A stretch of DNA of 64,000 nucleotides from Physcomitrium patens (lineage: Eukaryota; Streptophyta; Bryopsida; Funariales; Funariaceae), in assembly GCF_000002425.4 (NCBI RefSeq), contig NC_037271.1:11912786-11976785 (forward strand), in the 5' to 3' direction. The notes beneath the pieces are model-generated. The model did not search any database and had not been told where the DNA came from. It was given only the letters and a program-made list of their open reading frames with translations. This document shows positions 56,168 through 64,000 of this stretch, piece by piece (the stretch's first letter is position 1; every line of letters begins with the position of its first letter). Made by a program: the position numbers and the translations under genes.

Positions 56168-56541
56168 GCGGATATAATATTAGTGAACGCACATGGAAAC
56201 CATCAAAGAATCTTGCAAATGTAGTAAAGAAAGTTGAAGCTTTTCATTAATGAAATCCATCAAAATTAAGATGAAAAATAGCAAATCTTTGCTATAAAAG
56301 AAACAAGATCAAAAGAAGATAACATTCTACTTTCTATCTTTCTTTGTAGCTTGTATGTATTTGTGATGCTAAGGAGATGGAGAACTAATAACTAACAAAT
56401 TCAACTCAAGAACTTTTATTTACAAATTTACCAAATGAAACATTGCGATTGTTACAACCTTCAAGATGACAAAATTGAGATGAAGATCGTCAAAAACAAC
56501 ATGTCTCTCCTTGAATAGATGGCGAGATACAATGTATTTGG
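56168..56541 (+). pseudogene. CHR2 chromodomain second half and 3' untranslated region
   Basis: Frame at 56,170 reads GYNISERTWKPSKNLANVVKKVEAFH then TAA, completing the chromodomain begun at 40,542 (aromatic residues and the acidic/ERTW block are typical). The sequence after the stop matches, in reverse, CHR3 24,513-24,760, so it is the shared 3' untranslated region. Confidence 0.85.
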
Positions 56542-58764
56542 TATCACGACCTTAGAAAAAACTCCTATTATTTGGTGATTTTATTAAAAGTATGAACAAC
56601 TCCTTGTGAGCTAAAATAAAATTCTACTAATTTTGAGTTTATTCTAACTCACAATAATTGAATTAACTATATGAATTTAAAATAAAGCTATTATTTAAAT
56701 TCTAATCCACTTATTACTTGTTCTTCTTAAAATACCAAGTTATTAATCAAATCCTCTAACATTACTCACATTCACAATGATAATTCACTTCTTAACTTCA
56801 TGCAAAATAGTTCCTTCTTCTACTTCTAATTATATAATTTGGTTTAATTTTTATTATATTTTATTTTATTTTATTTTTATTATTATTATTTATTAGATGA
56901 TTTTTATTATTTTCTATTATTTTATTATTTTATCATTTTTTAAAAATATATAAATTTTTATTTCTTAATTAATTGATGGTAAAAGTAATTAATTAGGTTA
57001 TTACCTTTAATCCATAGTAACTATAAATTGTTTAAAGGTTGAGTTAAAAATTAAAAGTAAAAAGTAAAAAAGTTAAGTTTAAAATTAAAAATAAAGTAAA
57101 AAATAAAAATAAAGTAAAGGATTAAAAAATGTAGAAGTTACAAATTACTGTAAAAAAATAAAATAAAATAAAAAGAAAGATATAAGTAGAAGTATCTTAA
57201 CAATGCCTAAGAATTGAGGGAAGCACCCCTCTTTTACTCCAAAATTTGCAAAACATTCAAATTAGCTTCAAATCTATTGATTATTATTATGTTGGAAATT
57301 TAATTTTAAGGCAATTCTTTTCCACAGTTTTTATGGCAATCTAGTATCTAAGCTGCGAGCAATGCTTCTTCAAAGTTGGATCATTGGGCCTGCCACTATA
57401 GCCGACCTCTCTTCACGCAAACAGTTTTTAAAAATTCAAAATTATTTCAAATTTATTGAAATTAGTATCAATAAAAGCTCAGCTTAAAAATGCTTATAAT
57501 TTCAAATTTCAAAATGATTCCTTTAAGTGGCACTGATAAATGCCTTTTCAAAGTTGGATTATTAAAACTGCCAAGACAGCCACTCCCTTTGCACTCAAAA
57601 ATTCACTAAAACTTCGGTTCAATTTCAAATTAAGCAAGGCTTAGCTCGTTGAAAATTTAATAACAAAGGCTATGTGATGAAAAAAATTCACTTACAAATC
57701 ATAAAAAACCATAGACTTATTGAAGAAAATCTGAGGCCCCTCAAATCTTTTTGACTATGGAAATAGTTAGTGACCACTAATTGCAAAGGGGTGCCTTTTC
57801 AACCACAACAAGCACCACCCACAACAAAAAACCAATGATCATATGTTCCTAAAGTTCACAATGAGATCTAAGATCAAGAAAGAAGCAAAAAAATAAGATT
57901 AGAGTTAGGATTGAGACCACACGTTGATATGGCTTTGCCCTCATCAAAAGAAAGAGAGAGAGAGGCTTCGAAAACCAAACCACTCTTATACAATTGAGTG
58001 GTGGCTTGTCAAAGGGCGGCCACATCTCCACCCTTGACCTCTAAGATCCCTAATGTAGATCTATTGCCTTCCTTCATCTAAGAGTTAATTTCATGACTCA
58101 GGTTGATAGCTCTTGTAAGTGGAAAAAATAAAACAAAATAAAAAAAATAAAATAAAACGTTTTTTGATAAATATAACTTAACTATTGTATTTAAAACATA
58201 TTTTTATGCTAAAATTGACTATTCACATGCATCAATCTATGCTCCTTTGGAACTTTTATGAAGATTTTTTTTTACTTACAAGGATTAAGGTAATATTTGT
58301 AAAATACTTCAAAAAATAAGAATTTCATTTCTCTACTTGTACTTTGAAGGAAAGGATGCTGATCTTATTTTATTTACTCCACATGGTGCATTTGATGCCT
58401 CCATTGCATTTGAAAGGCTTCCATAAATTAGAAAAATTACTTTATTGCTTGGATTTGTTGAGTTTGGAAAAAAACTTCAAACCCATCATAATTAAACCTC
58501 ACTAGATTTTTTTTTTCTTTTTTTGACACTAAAATTACTTCCTTTATAATTTTTCTACTATTAGCTAACTAAAAAAATATAGTCTTTATAGTTTCTTCTT
58601 ACTAAACTCTATCTTAGATTGCATGTCCACTATTAGTAATTTATTTTCTATTTTTTCCTAAAATTCTAATATTAACTCATAAAATTTATATTTTAAGTAC
58701 AATAAGTATATTTTTTATACTAAATATCAAAGTGAGTCAATTCAATGGCTCACATTTGTGACGA
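56542..58764 (+). mobile_element. Probable solo LTR in the CHR2 3' region
   Basis: Similarity of CHR2 to CHR3 stops near 56,541 and CHR2-like 3' sequence with a polypurine tract appears before 58,996. The block between begins TATCACGACC and ends near TTGTGACGATA, decayed versions of TGTCACGACC and GACA ends. It has no coding sequence. It contains AT-rich runs (56,830-57,180) and three related segments at 57,200-57,650. Boundaries and identity are inferred. Confidence 0.4.
57200..57650 (+). repeat. Three imperfect repeat units of about 175 bp
   Basis: Segments near 57,220, 57,400 and 57,575 share an order of (G)CACTCC or GACCTCTC, CAAA, TTCAAATT and TTTCAAAT(TT)A motifs. The second and third also share TTTTCAAAGTTGGAT(C/T)ATT about 60 bases upstream. 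They are diverged, so the period is approximate. Confidence 0.5.
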
Positions 58765-58996
58765 TATTCCAAATGTTTTATTTAAAAGAAGTTACGAAGG
58801 CCTCAACAACGACCAAATAACAAGGTGGTCTTCTCATCTTAATATGGGATATTATCGATAGCTGAGAGGGCCTATCAACCATCTTCAAAGAGAGCAAAGA
58901 TTAGAATATGTGACAAATATAATTCGTCGCATCTTGAACTAACTCAACATATGAAGACCGCTCCTCGTGAAACTCGTCTCTAGAAAGGGAGAGTAA
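58765..58996 (+). other. CHR2 3' untranslated end and polypurine tract
   Basis: No coding frame seen. The last bases before the 3' LTR, AGAAAGGGAGAGTAA (58,982-58,996), are a purine tract in the position used to prime plus-strand DNA synthesis. Confidence 0.6.
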
Positions 58997-59493
58997 TGTC
59001 GTGGATATATACATTTATTTCAATAATTATTAATGAAGCTTCTTAGAAGCTTCATGGATGTTGTTTTGACTTTAGATGTGTTTGTAGGTCAAAAACTTAG
59101 CCAATAAGTTAACCACATGTTGGTAGCTTGTAGAACAAGTTAATTCCGCATAATAGCTTGTAGAACAAGGTAACCATGTGGCGCATACATAGATAACTTG
59201 CCTTGCAAATTAAGACATGTGGCTAACAAAGTCAACATATTTTGGAGGTCCTATAGGACATTGCCATATAGCTTCTAGTTAAGAGTATATGTGGAGGCAA
59301 GAATGAAGCCTTCTTCATTCTTCTCAATGTCGTTCTAGTCCTTAGTCTTGTTTCAAGTCTTTCTAATCTTCTTATTTTTGGTAATAACCATTCTAGTTAA
59401 TATTACATTATCTTTTGAGTGACTTTCTAGTTCTCTTTAGTGACACAAGAGTGTATCAAGGATTTTCTTTCTTTGAGATTCATGTCCCTAACA
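58997..59493 (+). repeat. CHR2 3' LTR
   Basis: 497 bp from TGTCGTGGATATATACA to TCATGTCCCTAACA. It has two 30-bp units (59,121-59,180) where the 5' LTR has five. A near-perfect palindrome at 59,034-59,054 (arm TGAAGCTTC, centre TTA) contains paired GAA/TTC units. Confidence 0.9.
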
Positions 59494-60397
59494 ACTCCTC
59501 ATTTTGTAGTTGTGTTGCTTCTTTGGACAATGTTGAGCAGTGTATTTATGTCTGTTTAATAAAAGTACAATCCTTCTTATTTATGACAAGTCTTTTTTTT
59601 ACTAAATCAACAATTTGAAACTTATTGCATCAATTCACATATCTTCTATTTTTAAATGTATATCTTGAAAAGACGTTGGTGTTGCCTTTGAATTAAAATA
59701 ATATTGAAGCCTACTTATATGACTCTTGGATTGAAATTCAAAAAGAAAATTATCACACTTTATAATAAAATCGATTGTTTGACTTAATATTTAAGAGTCA
59801 AATAAATTGAGCATCGATTTTTTTATTTCATGTTATAATCTATAAAAAAAATTGGCTAATAAATTCAATATCATCTTACTTAATATCAGTCCCAAATTCT
59901 CAAAATTAAAAAGCATATAATATTATGTATTAATGTCTTATCACAAAATACAAATCTTATTTGTTATAACACAAATTGTAATATATTCTTCTTGTATGGA
60001 TCAAAACTTTGCCAAAAAAAGCCTCTAAATTATTCAATATTAAAACATATCATTCAAAAAAAAATAAAAATCAAGATAATATAGAATTTGAAAGAAGTGT
60101 ATTAATAAACCTAACTTGTGATCATGGAATTAGATAGCATTGAGATTGAAGTTCGATTTCTAGTTGTAATTGATTGATGAATCTTTGAAATTTTGATCTT
60201 GTACCATTAAAATTCTTGGGCAAGACAATTCTTGGTTCTCTAATGCTTGAATAGTATTCCACCATAGAAAAAATGACATGATTTGATAAAGATATTAAAG
60301 TAGCTCCAATTATTTTTATATCTTCACAACTTGCCAATCTTATTATTGTTTGTGGTGGTAAATTGAATTCATGCATAATAAGTATTAAATCCCTCAA
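59494..60397 (-). pseudogene. CHR1 gag, separated from its pol by CHR2
   Basis: On the minus strand: EPRIVLPKNFNGTRSKFQRFINQLQLEIE (60,230-60,140), matching CHR4 VSLPDKFDGTRSKF, then decayed capsid and the start of the zinc-knuckle region at about 59,560-59,494. The zinc region continues at 34,284 on the other side of CHR2. Comparison with uninterrupted CHR3 (28,500-28,600) shows the two pieces join end to end. Confidence 0.8.
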
Positions 60398-60963
60398 TTG
60401 TAATAATTTAATTTTAAAAAATGATTTGGTTTTTTAATTTAGACACCTTAAGAATTTAGAATTAAGTGTTTTGAAATTGATTTTAATTTTCAAAAAAAAT
60501 ATTACTTTCTTATATCAATAAATAATTTGATTAAAAATTAAGAAAAAGATATAATATATTGTACAAAAATCAAAAGTTATAATTATCAATCTTAATAAAG
60601 TAAAAATATATATTAAATTAATATTATATTTTATTATAATAATTTATATTATTATCTTTTTTTTTATAGATTTATTTTTAAATATTAAATAATCATTACT
60701 TTTATGTTAGCCTTCATTAAACAAGATTACAAATTTATATTTAGAATCTAAATTTTCAAACTTTTGGTACCAACCTACTATTTTTTTGTGGTTTAAAGTC
60801 ATTGGAAACTAATATAATGTCATTTTAGTAACCTAAAACCACACATAATTTTTAACTAATTATTCTTAAATTCAACTCTAATTTTTTTTATATTCTAAAA
60901 AAATTAATCTTGATTCAATTTTTTATAAGATACAAATAGGTAAATGTTAAATCATTCATAGCT
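60398..60963. other. AT-rich stretch, nothing recognised
   Basis: Expected position of the CHR1 leader and 5' LTR, but I could not match it to the CHR2 or CHR3 LTRs. No open frame or repeat of note. Confidence 0.3.
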
Positions 60964-61969
60964 ACCATTATTTTGACTCCACCATCATAACCACCAATGG
61001 GTCTATCTTCCCATACCAATTCTTCATCCCTCATTTTCAACTCCATCCCATATTTCCTATTTCTAAATCCGTTCTATAATCCTCACTTTCAATCTTATCT
61101 TATGTTTCCATTCCAAGCGTACATTCTTCATTTCAACCTCTTATCATTTGTTCCAACCCTCTCAAATGGTAGTTTTATGGGTGAGTTTCTTCTAAAGTCA
61201 TTGATTATCAATACATCACATACATCATATTAGACAAAAATGTGTAGTTTTAAAAGAAGGCATGGAATAAGGATACTCATATGTTATGTGAGTTCATTAT
61301 CACGAGTTTGCAATTCTAATAATCTTAAGCAAAGAACATGAACATGCACATGAAGAAGCATGTGATTCTTGCCTTCTTCTAGAATCATGTACAATTACAC
61401 ATACCAGGTTGAATAAGAGCTTGTGAGGAGTCAAACTACTTCATACAAAAAGACATAAGCAACATACTTTGAGCACAATCGATTGAACAAGGGTTAAAAG
61501 CACCTTTCATATGCAAATCGGGTCCAGTTTCATTAGAAAGGCAACAAGCTCAAGAAGGGCTTGGCTTATCTAAAATTGAGTTGTTGATAGGTAGCCCCTA
61601 GGGTTGGTGAATTGCAAACATGGTAGATTTAATCATCTATTTGTATTTAAGGCTTACGTTTATCCACTATAAAAAGTATCAAATAATTCTAATGATGGAT
61701 AAAGTTGCAAGGAAAGTGCGCAATTTCAAATGAAAATAACCAATAGCCTCGAAAGGATTAGATACCTTGTCAAGCACTTCTCTGATAACTAACAGCCATG
61801 GAATAAATTCACACACGGGCTTTGAAAGAAACTCTCACATATAGTCTGCCATTTGGGAGGATCAAACAAGGTAAAGGTGGGAGATGTGGGTTGGAAGTGG
61901 GGGATGGAGGATTGCTATGAGAAATGGGGACCAATTGTTGATTATGATGGTGGGGTCAAAATAATGGCA
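60964..61969. mobile_element. DNA element with long inverted arms
   Basis: The left arm (about 60,964-61,197) and right arm (about 61,813-61,969) are imperfect reverse complements. The outermost bases CCATTATTTTGACTCCACC pair with GGTGGGGTCAAAATAATGG, and inner matches include CTCAAATGGTAG with CTGCCATTTGGGAG and GAGTTTCTTCTAAAG with CTTTGAAAGAAACTC. The 615 bases between have no coding frame. It looks like a foldback or MITE-type non-autonomous DNA transposon. The target duplication is unclear. Confidence 0.7.
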
Positions 61970-62028
61970 AGTGGAGTTGATTCACCATTCCCCTACAAAT
62001 AATAATAGAAAACTAAGAATGAAAAAAA

Positions 62029-62052
62029 ATATATATATATATATATATATAT
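62029..62052. repeat. (AT)12 microsatellite
   Basis: Uninterrupted AT dinucleotides after an A-run and just before the GC-richer segment. Confidence 0.9.
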
Positions 62053-62079
62053 ACACATTCATTCGATTGACTACGATCC

Positions 62080-63000
62080 TCTTCACCAACCACGTCATGA
62101 TTGCGCAGACAAAACGAAGTCAACGCCGTGGAGTCACCGCCACCGCCACATGCCTCGGTTGTTGCACCGGGAGTCGCATACATACACTCATACAATCCTC
62201 CTCTTCCTCCTCCGCTTCCGGTGCTTCCTTTCCTTGCCATCGGAACCCACGCATCGCAGGTTGTCGTGAGCAAGCGCCGGTCGGAATCACCGATCGATGC
62301 CGATCCGGAGGCCCCTCTCGACGCATCTAACAAACAACCAAACAAACCAACAAACCCTTCCGCACAAGGTTTTGCAGATTGCTTGATCTGTACTCTGGAA
62401 GTTCACTACCCTCCTGCACCATTCCAACTCTGTATCTCCAGAGATCCATCGTTGGGTTTGGCTCTTTCGATCTAGTTCACGTGTTCCAGTGGTTTTGCAA
62501 AGGATCCTCTGAGTTTTGCAGGTGAACTGAAAAAAAGGTTTTTGTACTGGCCGCAGTGCAGACTCCATAACTGCGATAGACAGACCGGTCAGCTAACTTG
62601 GTTCACGGCCGATCTGCCGCCATTCACGAGGCGGATTCAGTTGGGGTTGCCTGTGAGGATTGGGGTCGACGGTGTTTGTACCCCATCTGCAGAACGTTTG
62701 TGCGTGTTGGTGCATGATTTTGAGCACTGAAAAAGGTGGTAAATTTAGGGTTTCTGTGGCTTGCATGTGGTGGAGTCAACAGTGCTTCAAAGGCTGGTTT
62801 AAGCAATTTGCTTACCTGGGCTCCTGGAAACATGATTTTTTATTTTTCTTATTTTCTTATTGTGATTTCGCTAACAAGCGAGTCCATGGATTTTGTACAG
62901 ATGATGGGTATTCGATCCTTGGGAAAATGGGGAGAATATTTTCGAAGGTTGAGGAATGTGGATTTTCTGGCTGCACTTCTTTTGTTCAAAAGAACTTCTG
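62080..63000. other. GC- and CpG-richer segment; possible host gene 5' part
   Basis: Unlike everything else here, this stretch is GC-rich and keeps many CpG (for example around 62,120-62,320). Open frames exist on both strands. On plus, ATG 62,097 gives 77 codons, and a proline-rich frame without ATG runs to 62,475 (SPPPPHASVV, NPPLPPPLPVLP). On minus, 62,345-62,013 gives a Gly-rich 110 codons. At 62,518 CAG|GTGAAC resembles a splice donor. I recognise no protein and cannot decide the strand. It could be a 5' untranslated exon, a promoter or a gene fragment. Confidence 0.35.
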
Positions 63001-63071
63001 AGCATGATGGAATATTTTTTCCATGTGTCTCGGTACATGTCTCTTGTCAAATATCAAATTGTAAAAATTAA

Positions 63072-64000
63072 TCGTTGTTTTTAGAAGAAAAAGGTACTGT
63101 GTAGAGATTAATTTTAAAATTAAAATATTAATATTTGAATACAAATAAGAAGAACGATATTCATAAATTTATATGTTTACTTATTTATTTTTTCGACAGT
63201 CGAAGTAACATTGAAAAACATGGATTCACTTTCAATATTATATATAAACCTTCATGGTTTTACATAGATTACTACTCAAGCTTTACAGAGTTTTTGAAAA
63301 AACTTTTATACAATAGGAAAGTTCTTTGTAAATATAAGTATTAATTCAATATTGTTCCAAAAAACAATCCATCACATGGATATGTGTATAATACACTGCT
63401 TATTTTATTATTTACATGTGCATGTTTAGAAATTTAAAAAAACGTTATTTGGTGATAATGTAATACAATTTTAAATCAACCCTACAGGATTGATGTATTC
63501 TGATTGAAGTAAAAACAGATTTAAGTTTACATGTCTTGCATTATTTTACATAATGGCCAAAAAAATCTTACATATTGGGTATGGAATCATTCCTGTCATG
63601 TCTACTACACCATTATATGTATATATACATATACATAACATGTTGAATTCATTAGTGTAAAATCAAAAAATAAAAACAGCACCTAATTGTCATCGAAAAT
63701 TGTTGTACATTGTAAAAGTAGTATTTTATGGTTAAGCTTTTTAGTACTAACGTCTTTTTTTCTTTTTATTTTTTATTTTGATGATCAAGTGAAATTGAAT
63801 ACAAATCGATAAATCACTAGAAACAAGTTAACAGTGCATAAAATCAATGAACTGTTAATCTTTTCTGGCAAATCATTGGTTATCATTCAATTTCAAATGA
63901 TCCTCAAATGAGATTAAATTTCCACCAGTAGGGACATTTTAATACATGTCTTATAAAACCCAAAATAGGAAAGATACAATTTGACCTAAACATCAAACGA
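63072..64000. other. AT-rich, no gene seen
   Basis: Only short frames and small AT microsatellites (for example TATATGTATATATACATATACA near 63,615). No similarity to the elements to the left. It could be intron or intergenic sequence belonging with the 62-kb segment. Confidence 0.3.

Larger units (their letters stand above)
34285..59493 (+). mobile_element. CHR2: chromovirus split inside its chromodomain by the GYP5 nest
   Basis: The 5' LTR (34,285-34,923) and 3' LTR (58,997-59,493) bracket gag, protease, reverse transcriptase, RNase H, a deleted integrase and a chromodomain. The chromodomain reads FEYFIHWR up to 40,542 and continues GYNISERTWKPSKNLANVV at 56,170, on the far side of 15.6 kb of inserted DNA. 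Two further LTR-like blocks interrupt it (35,921-37,604 and about 56,542-58,764). CHR2 itself sits inside CHR1. Confidence 0.85.

Noticed and set aside
59034..59054. Heat-shock element in the CHR2 3' LTR palindrome
   Set aside because: GAA/TTC units are separated by 3 bases at the centre, not 2, and the 5' LTR lacks the motif; only two adjacent pairs fit the rule.
62013..62345. Glycine-rich minus-strand protein of 110 residues
   Set aside because: The opposite strand has equally long proline-rich and serine-rich frames, as expected of any GC-rich CpG segment, and its C-terminus runs into an AT microsatellite; coding status is undecided.
62542..63071. Short cysteine- and tryptophan-containing frames at 62.5-63.1 kb
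   Set aside because: They overlap one another in different frames, match no family I know and lack supporting splice structure.

Overview
This window looks like a transposon graveyard from the nuclear genome of a land plant with a large, AT-rich, methylated genome. The evidence is plant-type Ty1/copia and Ty3/gypsy polyproteins, LTRs with TG..CA ends, primer-binding sites, chromodomains, and stop codons that mostly fit decay of methylated cytosine. I cannot name the species. The polyprotein style of the 43-52 kb element reminds me of elements common in non-flowering plants, but that is only a weak inference. Apart from a possible gene fragment near 62 kb, every protein I recognise is retroelement-derived.

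Labels used here are my own: COP (Ty1/copia), TAT1-3 (non-chromoviral Ty3/gypsy, Tat/Athila-like), CHR1-4 (related chromodomain Ty3/gypsy elements), GYP5 and GYP6 (two further related Ty3/gypsy elements).

Layout. 165-700: decayed CHR-type gag. 1,001-5,447: COP on the minus strand, split by a solo LTR (3,630-4,966). 5,448-10,907: TAT1, an internally deleted element with a truncated 3' LTR. 10,908-24,436: TAT3, into which TAT2 (12,129-20,281) is inserted; TAT2 itself carries a solo LTR (14,639-15,983). 24,513-30,284: CHR3 (minus), carrying a TAT-family solo LTR with perfect target duplications and a partial LTR. From 30,285 a deep nest begins. CHR1 (minus) occupies 30,285-34,284 and resumes at 59,494-60,397. 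It is split by CHR2 (plus, 34,285-59,493). CHR2 is split inside its chromodomain by GYP5 (40,543-56,167). GYP5 contains two CHR4 fragments facing each other (42,542-43,442 plus, 51,916-55,807 minus). Between these lies the youngest-looking element, GYP6 (43,443-51,915). 60,964-61,969: a DNA element with long inverted arms. 62,080-63,000: a GC- and CpG-richer segment, the only candidate for a host gene. 63,072-64,000: AT-rich, nothing recognised.

Best leads. (1) The CHR4 LTRs carry a dense, tandemly duplicated array of perfect heat-shock elements just upstream of a TATA-like stretch, so this gypsy family may be heat-induced, as the unrelated Arabidopsis copia element ONSEN is. (2) The CHR4 leader holds four repeats built on GGATTA(C)C, some in clear hairpins, echoed in CHR2. 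(3) The U3 of the GYP6 LTR contains a stretch that looks captured from the coding region of a TAT-type element. (4) GYP6 is flanked by two different, oppositely oriented CHR4 pieces, which points to recombination between two earlier GYP6 insertions. (5) TAT1 and TAT2 both lack RNase H and integrase but share an extra 3' reading frame with stop codons at the same places, as expected of a non-autonomous family spread from an already broken source copy.
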